NCBI GenBank assembly: GCA_050245975.1 | Contig: JBFWWW010000048.1 | Coordinates: forward strand, 1-22,192 | Length of the DNA stretch: 22,192 bases | Reading direction: 5' to 3' | Source: JBFWWW01 sp050245975 | GTDB lineage: Bacteria; Pseudomonadota; Alphaproteobacteria; Rhizobiales; Hyphomicrobiaceae | Part shown: in pieces, positions 6,458 to 14,122 of the stretch | Layout of the letters: each line of letters starts with the position of its first letter | Numbering within the stretch: position 1 is the first letter of the stretch | The notes under the pieces: model-generated | Seen by the model: only the letters and a program-made list of their open reading frames with translations | Database searches by the model: none | What the model was told of the DNA's origin: nothing | Made by a program: the position numbers and the translations under genes

Positions 6458-7990
6458 TCAGACGGCGCGGGTCAGGCGGTCCGCCATCTGCTTTTCGCGG
6501 CGGCGCTGCACCGACGACGGGATGCGCATGGCCTCACGATATTTGGCCACCGTCCGGCGCGCGATATCGACGCCATCGCGCTTGAGAAGCTCGACCAGCT
6601 TGTCGTCGGAGATGACCGAATGGGCGGTCTCGGCCTCGATGAGCTGGCGGATCTTGTGGCGCACGGATTCGGAGGAGTGCGACAGCGAGGCGTCCTCCGC
6701 CGAGGCAATGGCCGAGGTGAAGAAATACTTCAGCTCGAAGATGCCGCGCGGGGTCGAGATGTACTTGTTGGAGGTGACGCGGCTCACGGTCGACTCGTGC
6801 ATCTGGATCGCGTCCGCGACCGTCTTGAGGTTGAGCGGGCGCAAGTATTCGACGCCGTGCGTCAGGAAGCCGTCCTGCTGGCGAACGATCTCCTCGGCGA
6901 CCTTGAGGATCGTTCGCGCACGCTGGTCGAGGCTCTTGATCAGCCAGTTCGCGGTCTGCAGGCAATCGAGCAGATAGGTGCGGTCCTTGTCGGTGCGCGT
7001 CGTCCCCGAGACGAGGGTGTAGTAGCTGCGGTTGACGAGGACGCGCGGCAACGTGTCGGTGTTGAGCTCGATCAGCCAGCTGCCGTCGGGCGCGGCGCGC
7101 ACGAGCACGTCGGGCAGCACGGGCTGGACCTGCACGGTGCCGTATTTCAGGCCCGGCTTCGGATTGAGCTGCTTGATCTCCGCGATCATCTCCGCCAGCT
7201 CCTGCGCGTCGACGTTCACGGCGCGCTTGAGTGCCGTCAGGTTGTGCGCGGCAAGCAGCGACAGGTTGTCGAGCAGCCGTGCGATCTGCGGGTCGTAGCG
7301 GTTCTGGTCCTTGAGCTGGAGCGCGAGGCATTCCGCCAGGTCGCGCGCGAAGATGCCGGGCGGGTCGAGCTGCTGCAGCTTGAGCAGAACCGCCTCGACG
7401 AGCTGGGGCGTGGTGCCGAGCTTCGCGGCGAGGTCGTGCACGTCGCCCTGCAGGTATCCGGCGTCATCGACGAAATGCACGAGCTGCGCGCCGATCAAGC
7501 GCTCCACGGGGTCCGTGATGGCGACCTGGAGCTGCTCGGTCAGGTGGTCGGCCAGCGAGCGCTCGGTCGCGACGAAGCTTTCGAGACCCGTGCTGTCCTC
7601 GAGGGAGGAGCCTCCGCTCTGGCGCACCGAGGTCCAGTTGGAGAGCGCCGCATCGCGGGCCGCCTCGGGTACGGGGTCCGTATCCTGAAACGTATTGCTG
7701 TAGTCCGCGTCGAGCGCGCCGCTCGCCCCCGGCGTGGTTTTGTCGAGGTCGAGCCATGCGCCGTCCTCGGCCGGCGCTTCGGCTTCGCCGCGGTCCTCGG
7801 AGGCGGCGGCGGGTTCGGGATCGGCCTGGGGTTCGTCGTGTTCCAGAAGCGGATTGCGCTCGATCTCGGCATCGACGAACTCGACCAGCTCTAGGTTGGA
7901 GAGCTGAAGCAGGCGAATGGCCTGCTGCAGCTGGGGTGTCATCACCAGCTGCTGGCCCTGCCTGAGCTCCAATTTGGTCGATAGCGCCAT
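6458..7990 (-). CDS. rpoN: RNA polymerase sigma-54 factor RpoN
   Basis: Sigma-54 directs RNA polymerase to -24/-12 promoters and needs AAA+ activators such as NtrC, NifA or DctD. The 510-residue protein has all three regions. The Gln/Leu-rich activator-interacting region comes first (1 to about 50: KLELRQGQQLVMTPQLQQAI). An acidic linker (50-110) is followed by the core-binding domain (about 130-320). The DNA-binding region has a helix-turn-helix near LKTVADAIQMHESTVSRVTS and ends with the RpoN box ARRTVAKYRE. The ATG at 7990 has GGGGA close upstream. It follows lptB by 53 bp on the same strand with no clear terminator, so cotranscription with the Lpt genes is likely. Confidence 0.97.
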   Translation of the reverse strand: MALSTKLELRQGQQLVMTPQLQQAIRLLQLSNLELVEFVDAEIERNPLLEHDEPQADPEPAAASEDRGEAEAPAEDGAWLDLDKTTPGASGALDADYSNTFQDTDPVPEAARDAALSNWTSVRQSGGSSLEDSTGLESFVATERSLADHLTEQLQVAITDPVERLIGAQLVHFVDDAGYLQGDVHDLAAKLGTTPQLVEAVLLKLQQLDPPGIFARDLAECLALQLKDQNRYDPQIARLLDNLSLLAAHNLTALKRAVNVDAQELAEMIAEIKQLNPKPGLKYGTVQVQPVLPDVLVRAAPDGSWLIELNTDTLPRVLVNRSYYTLVSGTTRTDKDRTYLLDCLQTANWLIKSLDQRARTILKVAEEIVRQQDGFLTHGVEYLRPLNLKTVADAIQMHESTVSRVTSNKYISTPRGIFELKYFFTSAIASAEDASLSHSSESVRHKIRQLIEAETAHSVISDDKLVELLKRDGVDIARRTVAKYREAMRIPSSVQRRREKQMADRLTRAV

Positions 7991-8043
7991 TTGTCCCCGA
8001 TCGTCCCCAGGACGCCTACGGGGTCAAGCTACACTCTGTCGCA

Positions 8044-8892
8044 TTAACCGAACATGTCCCCGAGGTAGACCCGACGTACGTCTTCGTTAGCTATGATTTC
8101 CTGAGGGTTACCGTGCGTCAGAACCTGGCCATCGTAAATAATATAAGCGCGGTCGATAAGCTGCAGTGTTTCCCGGACGTTATGATCGGTGATCAGCACG
8201 CCGATGCCGCGCCGTGTCAGGTGGCGCACGAGGGCCTGGATATCGCCCACCGCCAGCGGGTCGATGCCGGCGAACGGCTCGTCGAGAAGCATGAACGAAG
8301 GCCGCGAGGCCAGCGCGCGGGCGATCTCGCAGCGGCGGCGCTCGCCGCCGGACAGGGCGATCGACGGCGATTTCCGCAGCCGCGTGATCTTGAATTCCTC
8401 GAGCAGGCTGTCGAGCTGCTCCTTGCGCCGCGCGCGATTGGGCTCCACCAGCTCGAGCACGGCCATGATGTTCTGCTCGACCGTAAGTCCACGAAAAATT
8501 GACGCTTCCTGCGGCAGATAGCCGATCCCGAGGCGCGCGCGCCGGTACATGGGCAGCCGCGTCACGTCGCGGCCATCGAGCATGATGCGCCCGGAGTCCG
8601 CGGGAACGAGTCCCGTGATCATATAGAAGACGGTGGTCTTGCCGGCTCCGTTCGGCCCGAGCAGGCCGACGGCCTCGCCGCGCCCCACGGCCAGGCTCAC
8701 GCCCTTCACCACCATGCGGCTCTTGTAGGTCTTCTGCACGTATTCGACGGACAGCCATCCATCCATGCTGTCCCACTGTCCGCCGTCGCGCTGCGCGTCC
8801 TCGCGCGCACTGCCGTTGCGCCGCGGGCCCGGAGCCGCGCCATTGCGCGCCGGTCGCTTCTTCGCCTTCGATCCGAATGTCAACAGCTTCAT
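8044..8892 (-). CDS. lptB: LPS export ABC transporter ATPase LptB
   Basis: LptB is the cytoplasmic ATPase that, with LptF and LptG, extracts lipopolysaccharide from the inner membrane and pushes it along the Lpt bridge. All ATPase elements are present: Walker A GPNGAGKTT (79-87), Q-loop Gln128 in YLPQEAS, signature LSGGERRR (180-187), Walker B FMLLDEP (200-206) and switch His237 in ITDHN. At 282 residues it is about 40 longer than the enterobacterial protein. The extra N-terminus (1-42) is Arg/Gly-rich and low complexity, as in other Rhizobiales LptB proteins I recall. A second ATG at 8766, with GGGAC before it, would give a standard-length protein. It sits 60 bp after the lptC/A fusion and just before rpoN. 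Confidence 0.95.
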   Translation of the reverse strand: MKLLTFGSKAKKRPARNGAAPGPRRNGSAREDAQRDGGQWDSMDGWLSVEYVQKTYKSRMVVKGVSLAVGRGEAVGLLGPNGAGKTTVFYMITGLVPADSGRIMLDGRDVTRLPMYRRARLGIGYLPQEASIFRGLTVEQNIMAVLELVEPNRARRKEQLDSLLEEFKITRLRKSPSIALSGGERRRCEIARALASRPSFMLLDEPFAGIDPLAVGDIQALVRHLTRRGIGVLITDHNVRETLQLIDRAYIIYDGQVLTHGNPQEIIANEDVRRVYLGDMFG

Positions 8893-8952
8893 GCCCGGGC
8901 CCGCCGCCCTGTTCCGTCGCCGTTTCGGGTGCTGCGCACGAGCATAGCGGGA

Positions 8953-10902
8953 TCAGTTGCCTTTGAGGACAGGGCTGGCGCTGGTCGCGGGCGCCCATCC
9001 GTCGCTGGGTGCGGCGGAGTTCTTCTCGCGGATGCGCTTGGCGGCTTCCTTGGCGTCCTTGGGGTAGAACAGGACGCAGGTCTTGCCGGGAGGACAGACG
9101 CGACCCGTCGGGTTGGCCGCCGTCGGTGCGGAGGGTGGTGGCGCCGGGCCTTGAGGCGTGGCGACGGGCGCCGGTTGGGGCGCATCGTGATCGACCTCGA
9201 ACCTGTATTGGCCCGTCGTGAGGTCGATCCTGAGGCGCGTGCCCTGGACGACGTCCTTCCCGCGCGTGACGACGACACGGGCGCCGCCCATGACCACCGT
9301 GTTGGATTTCACGTCGAAGTTCGCCCAGTCGCCGATGGCCGATTGCCCGTCCTTGGAGGTGACCTGGACATTGCGCTTGGCCTCGATGCGGGTGAGCTGG
9401 GTCGACGGTTTGCCGTCCGGTCCGTCGGCGGGCGACGTCATCCCGAATCCGGCCTGACCGGCATAGAACGCGTCGAGCTCGGCGCTGCGCACGGTCACGT
9501 CGCCCTGCTTGGCGCGCACGGCGCCCCTGAAGATGGCGACCTTGGCCGCGTCGTTCACGTCGAGGGTGTCGGCCTCGATCTCGATCGGCGCGTTGGGGTC
9601 TGTCTTGAAAGAGCCGAGCAGGCTGTCGGATGCGGCCGCGAGCGGGTTGGTCGACGCCTTGGGCTTTTGCGCCGCGCCGGCGTCCGTCTGATAGAAGCTG
9701 GCGGCAATGCGCCCTGCGGGGCGGCCGGGCAGCGCCGGCGTCTCCAGGTGGCTCCGGCCGGCCTTGCGGTCGATGTTCAGGCGGCCGCCCTGCAGCATGT
9801 TCCGCCCCTGGTTGATGAGCACGCCGCCGTCGAACAGGATGGTGTCCGCCTTGGCGTCGAAATCGACGATATCGGAGGCGATGCGGCGGTCGCTGCCCTG
9901 CGTGATGACGATCCCGGACCGGGCGACAAGGCGCGACAGCTTGCTTTGCGGCTGTGCCTGGCTTTGTCCTTGATTCTGGCCCTGGCTCTGGCCCTGCCCC
10001 TGCGGTGTCGCCGCCGGCGCGGCCGACATGCCGGGCAGCTCCGCCTTGCCCTCGTAGGTGATGTCCAGGACCGGCGCGCGCAGGGTCGACTCGCCCTGCG
10101 TCGCGATCACGTTGCGCTGGAAGGTGGCGAGCTTCGTGCCGTCATCGACGCTCAGCTCCTCGGCGCGCACGTTGATCGGCTGCCGCGCGTCGCGGCCGAT
10201 GCCGAGCCCGGTCTCGCCGGGCTGCGCGCTCTGCACCATCCGCACCTCGACCGCGCCCTTGAAGTTCGCGCGCCGCGCCTGCGTCAGCAGCGTCATGCTC
10301 TGGGCCTTGACCGCGCCCGTCGGCGTCGTCGCGGCGATGGGCTCGTTGGAGACGATGCGATGCTCCTTGTTGAAGACCTTGGCTCGCGTCATGCGGATCG
10401 ACATGCCGTTGCTGGCGTCGATCTCGATGCCGTCGAACAGCTCCAGTTCGTTCTTCTTGTTGTCGAAGAGGCCGCGCACCGACTTGATCTTCGTCGCGAC
10501 GCCGTTGTCCTGGGTCAGGTTGCCGCTGATGTCGAACAGGCGCACCGGCTCGTTCTGCTCGAAGTCCATCACGGCCTTCTTGGCTTCCACCTCGTAGCGT
10601 CCGCCGTCCTTCGTCACCCCGAAGTAGCGCGGGTTCTGCATGACGAGGTCGTCGGCCGTCACCTCGATCTTGCCCACGTCGAGATGGCCGTGCCCGAGCT
10701 TCCAGCTCGTGCGCAGGCCGATGCCCGCCGCCAGCACCATCAGGAGCCCGGCGGCGGGGAGGAGCCAGCGCAGGTTCTTGACCAGCAGGCTGTGCCGGCG
10801 CGCCATGCCGAACGCCCGCATGCGCTCGCTCTCGGTGGCGACCGCCGCCGAAACCGGGCCCGACTGCCGGTTCGGGCTGCGCGCATCCATGCTTATGGCC
10901 AT
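8953..10902 (-). CDS. lptC: fused LptC-LptA-LptA periplasmic LPS transport protein
   Basis: A 649-residue protein that I read as LptC joined to two LptA/OstA-type domains. A cytoplasmic N-terminus (1-45) leads into one membrane helix (46-63). An LptC domain follows (about 70-225), with repeated beta-strand units such as YEVEAKKAV and SVRGLFDNKKNELELF. OstA domain one covers about 241-390 (PINVRAEELSVDDGTKLATF) and domain two about 439-570 (PIEIEADTLDVNDAAKVAIF); they align with each other, which indicates duplication. A Gly-Gln-rich insert (298-320) splits domain one. A Pro-rich tail contains Cys603 and Cys609. It should anchor at LptB2FG and carry LPS across the periplasm toward LptD. Separate lptC and lptA genes are the norm. 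It lies directly before lptB. The start is weakly supported; Met28 is an alternative. Confidence 0.85.
   Translation of the reverse strand: MAISMDARSPNRQSGPVSAAVATESERMRAFGMARRHSLLVKNLRWLLPAAGLLMVLAAGIGLRTSWKLGHGHLDVGKIEVTADDLVMQNPRYFGVTKDGGRYEVEAKKAVMDFEQNEPVRLFDISGNLTQDNGVATKIKSVRGLFDNKKNELELFDGIEIDASNGMSIRMTRAKVFNKEHRIVSNEPIAATTPTGAVKAQSMTLLTQARRANFKGAVEVRMVQSAQPGETGLGIGRDARQPINVRAEELSVDDGTKLATFQRNVIATQGESTLRAPVLDITYEGKAELPGMSAAPAATPQGQGQSQGQNQGQSQAQPQSKLSRLVARSGIVITQGSDRRIASDIVDFDAKADTILFDGGVLINQGRNMLQGGRLNIDRKAGRSHLETPALPGRPAGRIAASFYQTDAGAAQKPKASTNPLAAASDSLLGSFKTDPNAPIEIEADTLDVNDAAKVAIFRGAVRAKQGDVTVRSAELDAFYAGQAGFGMTSPADGPDGKPSTQLTRIEAKRNVQVTSKDGQSAIGDWANFDVKSNTVVMGGARVVVTRGKDVVQGTRLRIDLTTGQYRFEVDHDAPQPAPVATPQGPAPPPSAPTAANPTGRVCPPGKTCVLFYPKDAKEAAKRIREKNSAAPSDGWAPATSASPVLKGN
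9943..10011 (-). repeat. Gly-Gln-rich low-complexity insert in the first LptA domain
   Basis: Codons 298-320 of the fusion gene encode a run of Gly, Gln and Ser in alternating GQ/SQ pairs, from a degenerate 6-bp DNA repeat of the CAGGGC/CAGAGC type. It interrupts the beta-jellyroll between IDITYEGKAEL-like strands and the following KLSRLVARSG strand, so it should be a surface loop or linker. Confidence 0.75.
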
Positions 10903-10961
10903 CGGTGGGTGCCGTCGTCCGTCGGCTCAGTTGCCCGTCGCGGGGCTCGCGAAGCGCGGAA

Positions 10962-11000
10962 ACTGCTGGCAAATTTGGGTGATATTGGGACTGCTGGCAA
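10962..11000 (-). repeat. direct repeat TTGCCAGCAGT upstream of the lptC/A fusion
   Basis: The 11-mer TTGCCAGCAGT on the minus strand occurs twice, at 11000-10990 and 10972-10962, 28 bp apart start to start. Both lie in the 122-bp gap between the nrnC stop and the lptC/A start. Each begins with a -35-like TTGCCA, but I found no convincing -10 partner. They could be paired regulator sites. Confidence 0.45.
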
Positions 11001-11024
11001 GCGCCCCGAAAAAGCACGCCGGTT

Positions 11025-11642
11025 CTAGTGGGCGAAGATGTCCGTTTCCTCGAATCCGGCGAGATCGAGGCCGGCGCGGACGGGCAGGAAGTCGAAGCAG
11101 GCCTCCGCATCGTCCTGGCGGCCCTCGCGCACCAGCATCTGGTCCAGCCGTTCCTTCAGCGCATGCAGGTGCAGGACGTCGGAGGCCGCGTAGGCGAGCT
11201 GCTCGTCCGACAGGTGCTCGGCGGCCCAGTCCGAGCTTTGCTGGACCTTCGACAGCTCGATGCCGAGCAGCTCGGAGCACAGATCCTTGAGGCCATGCCG
11301 GTCCGTATACGTCCGCACCAGCTTGGAAACGATCTTGGTGCAGTAGATGGGCCGCGTCACCACGCCGAGATAGTGCTGCAGCACGGCCACGTCGAAGCGG
11401 GCGAAGTGAAAGAGCTTTTCCACCGACGGGTCGGCCAGCAGCGCCTTGAGGCGCGGCGCCGCCCAGGTCTCGCCGTCGAAGCGCACCAGATGCGCCGTGC
11501 CGTCGCCCGCCGACAGCTGCACGAGGCAGAGCCGGTCGCGGCGCGGTTTCAATCCGAGGGTTTCGGTATCGATGGCGACGGAGTTCCCGAAAGACACCCC
11601 TGCCGGCAGGTCATGCTTATGGAGATGGATCGTCGGTTTCAC
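11025..11642 (-). CDS. nrnC: NrnC-type dinucleotide exonuclease (short RNase D-like, DEDDy)
   Basis: A 205-residue DEDDy 3'-5' exonuclease without HRDC domains, too short for classical RNase D (about 375 residues). Metal ligands are Asp25 and Glu27 (IDTETLGL), Asp84 (FARFDVAVL) and Asp155, with Tyr151 in YAASDVLHLH. The RTYTDRHGLKDLC and QQSSDWAAE segments and the C-terminal FLPVRAGLDL...DIFAH match, from memory, Bartonella and Brucella NrnC. That enzyme degrades RNA/DNA dinucleotides and replaces oligoribonuclease in alphaproteobacteria. Start is GTG at 11642 with AAAGG upstream. The tRNA-Leu gene ends 22 bp before it on the same strand and has a good promoter, so one transcript probably carries both. 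The lptC/A gene follows. Confidence 0.92.
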   Translation of the reverse strand: MKPTIHLHKHDLPAGVSFGNSVAIDTETLGLKPRRDRLCLVQLSAGDGTAHLVRFDGETWAAPRLKALLADPSVEKLFHFARFDVAVLQHYLGVVTRPIYCTKIVSKLVRTYTDRHGLKDLCSELLGIELSKVQQSSDWAAEHLSDEQLAYAASDVLHLHALKERLDQMLVREGRQDDAEACFDFLPVRAGLDLAGFEETDIFAH

Positions 11643-11664
11643 GCTTCGGCCTTTCGGCGGCGTC

Positions 11665-11749
<85 letters not shown>

Positions 11750-11760
11750 CGAGCCGATCG

Positions 11761-11774
11761 CTCAGGCGCCTGAG
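11761..11774. promoter_or_regulatory. perfect 14-bp palindrome at the tRNA-Leu/nrnC transcription start
   Basis: CTCAGGCGCCTGAG is its own reverse complement. It overlaps the 3' half of the -10 hexamer (11772-11777) and spans the expected initiation region of the minus-strand tRNA promoter. A dimeric repressor bound here would block open-complex formation; the element also makes a GC-rich discriminator. Confidence 0.5.
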
Positions 11775-11800
11775 TTAGAGGCGACGCCCAGTCTTGTCAA
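11772..11800 (-). promoter_or_regulatory. sigma70-like promoter of tRNA-Leu and nrnC
   Basis: TTGACA (11800-11795), a 17-base spacer, then TAACTC (11777-11772) on the minus strand. Initiation near 11765 would give about 16 bases before the mature tRNA 5' end at 11749. The perfect -35 and spacing fit a strong stable-RNA promoter. Confidence 0.65.
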
Positions 11801-11930
11801 TTAGCGGTTTCCCGCCGGTGGCGGCGGTTCTGGCGCCTGCGATCTCGCCGTGCATAACCCGCGACGTCGATGGACGCGCCGCGCCAACTCGGGTTAAGCA
11901 CGGTCCACTGGCGCGTGTGGCTACAACCCT

Positions 11931-13046
11931 ATGATTCGCGACAAGGAACCTGCTGTCGTCGCGTCCGGTCCGGCACCCCGGCCACCGGCCACGCCCGCCT
12001 GGATCATCGACGTGCGCGCGGCACAGGTGCTGGAGGCCAACGGGCCCGGCTGGGAGGTGCTTGGCGTCCGGCGGCCGGCCGGGGAGGCGCAACCGCACGT
12101 CCTCGGCCTCGATACGGCGATGCCCGCACTCAGGACGTTGCGGGCGCTGCGCCCGGTTTCTTCGCCCGGCCACGCGGGCACGATCCCCCTGACGTTCTGG
12201 GTCGGCGCCAGGACCGTGACGCTCGATTGCCGCGTCCGGGCGCTGGACGCCGAGGGGCGGTTTCAGATCACCGCGGTCGCGCCGGTCCGGGCCGATGGCG
12301 CCGACGCGCCGCCTGCCGTTGCCCTCCGGCATGCGACCGCAAAGGCCGCGCCCGACGGCACGCCGGCCGATCCGCAGCTCATTGCCAAGGTCGCGCATGA
12401 GCTGCGCACGCCGCTGAGCGCCATCGCATCGTTTGCCGACATCATGCGGCACGAGCGCCTCGGTCCGCTGCCGAGCGCGCGCTACCGGGCCTATGCACAG
12501 GACATCTACGAGTCCGCGCGCCACTCCCTCAACGTCGTCGACGACATGCTGGGCGCCGCGCTCGACCAGGGCCGCATGCGGCTGGTGTTTGCCGAGCTCG
12601 ACGTGGCGCGCATCGTCGAAAGCTGTCTTGCGCTGACCCGGCCGCTGGCCGAGCAGGCCGGCATCGCGCTCGATGCCAGGCCGGCGCCGCGCTTGCCGCA
12701 TGTGATCGCGGACGAACGTTGCGTGCGGCAGATGCTCATCAACCTGATGTCGAATGCGGTGAAGCACACGCGCCCGGGCGACCAGATCACGGTCGAGACG
12801 CGATACGTGGTCGATGGCCCGGTGCTGGTGACGGTGGCCGACACGGGGCCCGGCATGCCGAAGGCGGCTGCAGCCGAGCCCGCGGGTCCGAGGCTGCGCG
12901 CCGACGGACGCGCCGGCGGGTTCGGCCTTCCTCTCACGCGGGCGCTCGCGGAGGCCAACGGGGCGCAGCTCGCCATCGAGAGCCAGCCGGCCAGGGGCAC
13001 GCGCGCGACCATTGCCTTCGGCAAGGAGCGCGTCGTCCCGGTCTAG
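11931..13046 (+). CDS. soluble sensor histidine kinase with PAS-like N-terminus
   Basis: A 371-residue cytoplasmic kinase with no membrane helix. Residues about 20-120 look like a degenerate PAS-type sensor (AWIIDVRAAQVLEANG). The HisKA domain has the H-box KVAHELRTPLSAI with His156, followed by a DivJ/PleC-style helix (ADIMRHERLGPL, YAQDIYESARHSLNVVDDML). The ATPase domain has the N-box with Asn275 (LMSNAVKHT), G1 DTGPGMP (304-310) and G2 GGFGLPL (329-335). No response regulator is nearby, so it is an orphan. Its phosphotransfer style suggests the alphaproteobacterial cell-cycle or PdhS-like group, which I infer only from the H-box neighbourhood. No clear ribosome-binding site precedes the ATG. 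The start is less certain than the domains. Confidence 0.88.
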   Translation: MIRDKEPAVVASGPAPRPPATPAWIIDVRAAQVLEANGPGWEVLGVRRPAGEAQPHVLGLDTAMPALRTLRALRPVSSPGHAGTIPLTFWVGARTVTLDCRVRALDAEGRFQITAVAPVRADGADAPPAVALRHATAKAAPDGTPADPQLIAKVAHELRTPLSAIASFADIMRHERLGPLPSARYRAYAQDIYESARHSLNVVDDMLGAALDQGRMRLVFAELDVARIVESCLALTRPLAEQAGIALDARPAPRLPHVIADERCVRQMLINLMSNAVKHTRPGDQITVETRYVVDGPVLVTVADTGPGMPKAAAAEPAGPRLRADGRAGGFGLPLTRALAEANGAQLAIESQPARGTRATIAFGKERVVPV

Positions 13047-13087
13047 GTCTAGGCCTGGGCCGGGACCCGGACGCCTCACCTGACGCC

Positions 13088-14122
13088 TCAGATGATTTCG
13101 TCTTCATCCATCAGCGGGTCGGCCGGCGCCTTGCCGGTGCGCGCCGTGCTGATCTCCTCCGACCAGGCGAGATGGAACAGCGCGTCGCCCATGTTGACGA
13201 CGGGCAGCGTGGTGCGGCCGACGATGAGGCCGCGCTTGGGCGCGCGGATGACGGCTTCGCTGTCCTCGTAGGGGTTGGCGACGAAGCCGATGAGCTCGCC
13301 TTCGCCGACAGCCTCGCCGATGCGCTTGGAGGTGCGGAAGATGCCGCTCTCGGGCGCGCGCACCCAGGTTGAGGCATTGGCGAAGACCGGCGGGCGAACC
13401 GTGTTGGCCGGCGGGGTTTCCCGCTCGGGAAGCTGCAGCATGCGCGTCTTCAGCATGACGTTGGTGATGCCGACGACGCCGGCCGTGATGGCGAACTCGT
13501 CGAAGCGCAGACCTTCGCCGCCCTCGTAGACGAGCACGTCGACACCGGCCTCGCGCGCCGATTTGCGCAGCGATCCCTGGCGTTCGGGCGAGTCCACCAC
13601 GACCTGCGTGCCGAAGGCCTCGGCCAGTTCGCGGCTGCGGGCCCGGCGCGAGAACGCGCTGCGGATCTGCGGAAGGTTCACGCGGTGGACGGCGGCCGTA
13701 TGCAGGTCGATGCCGAACTGGCAGCGGTGCACGACCTCGGTGAGGAAAAGATGTGCAAGCCGGGCGGCGAGCGATCCCGTCGGCGAGCCGGGGAAGCAGC
13801 GGTTGAGGTCGCGGCGGTCCGGCAGGTAGCGCGAGCGGCCGATGAAGCCGTGCGCGTTGACGATCGGGACGCACAGCATGGTGCCGGCGATGTTGGCCGG
13901 CTGGATGGTGCGCAGGAGGCGGCGGATGATCTCGACGCCGTTGAGCTCGTCGCCGTGGATCGCCGCGGAGACGAACATCGCCGGGCCGTCGCGCGGCCCG
14001 TGCAGGATGTGGACCGGCAGCGTGACCGGCGTGTGGTTGGCGAGCTTCGAGACGGGCAGGTCGACGAGCCGCCGCTCGCCGGCGGGGACTTCAACGCCTC
14101 CGATCGTGAAAGGTGGACGCAT
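13088..14122 (-). CDS. succinylglutamate desuccinylase/aspartoacylase family zinc deacylase
   Basis: A 344-residue M14-related zinc hydrolase that removes acyl groups from amino acids or related amides. Zinc ligands are His56 and Glu59 in AAIHGDELNG and His141 in GIDLHTAA, with the catalytic Glu200 in LVYEGGEG. RRDLNRCFPGS (103-113) is the Asn-Arg substrate-carboxylate motif. The C-terminal part (about 250-325) is a beta-rich lid with VRAPESGIF and VIRAPKRGLI, similar to biotinyl-like folds. I chose the ATG at 14122; an upstream extension to 14221 lacks family similarity. No astABCD, doeA or rimK partner is present, so the substrate is open. It is divergent from the CoA-transferase operon across 209 bp. 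Confidence 0.87.
   Translation of the reverse strand: MRPPFTIGGVEVPAGERRLVDLPVSKLANHTPVTLPVHILHGPRDGPAMFVSAAIHGDELNGVEIIRRLLRTIQPANIAGTMLCVPIVNAHGFIGRSRYLPDRRDLNRCFPGSPTGSLAARLAHLFLTEVVHRCQFGIDLHTAAVHRVNLPQIRSAFSRRARSRELAEAFGTQVVVDSPERQGSLRKSAREAGVDVLVYEGGEGLRFDEFAITAGVVGITNVMLKTRMLQLPERETPPANTVRPPVFANASTWVRAPESGIFRTSKRIGEAVGEGELIGFVANPYEDSEAVIRAPKRGLIVGRTTLPVVNMGDALFHLAWSEEISTARTGKAPADPLMDEDEII

Noticed and set aside
6265..6585. Possible 106-residue gene in the rpoN-ptsN interval
   Set aside because: The frame runs antisense into rpoN, has no convincing start context and no recognisable family features.
6620..7894. A 424-residue open frame on the plus strand
   Set aside because: Antisense to rpoN, which has the RpoN box and all domains; no binding site or motif in the plus frame.
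7999..8027. TTGACC upstream of rpoN as a possible private promoter
   Set aside because: The hexamer 17 bases away is ACGATC, a poor -10, and initiation would fall almost on the rpoN start codon. Cotranscription from lptB is simpler.
8929..11028. A 699-residue open frame on the plus strand
   Set aside because: Antisense to the LptC/A fusion. The product is a low-complexity Arg/Asp/Ala string with no recognisable motif, whereas the minus strand gives clear LptC and LptA units.
13041..13080. Short direct repeats (GTCTAG twice, GACGCCTCA twice) and a CCGGG-A-CCCGG arm between the kinase and the deacylase
   Set aside because: Too short and too GC-rich to separate from chance; at most a weak bidirectional terminator, with no T-run.
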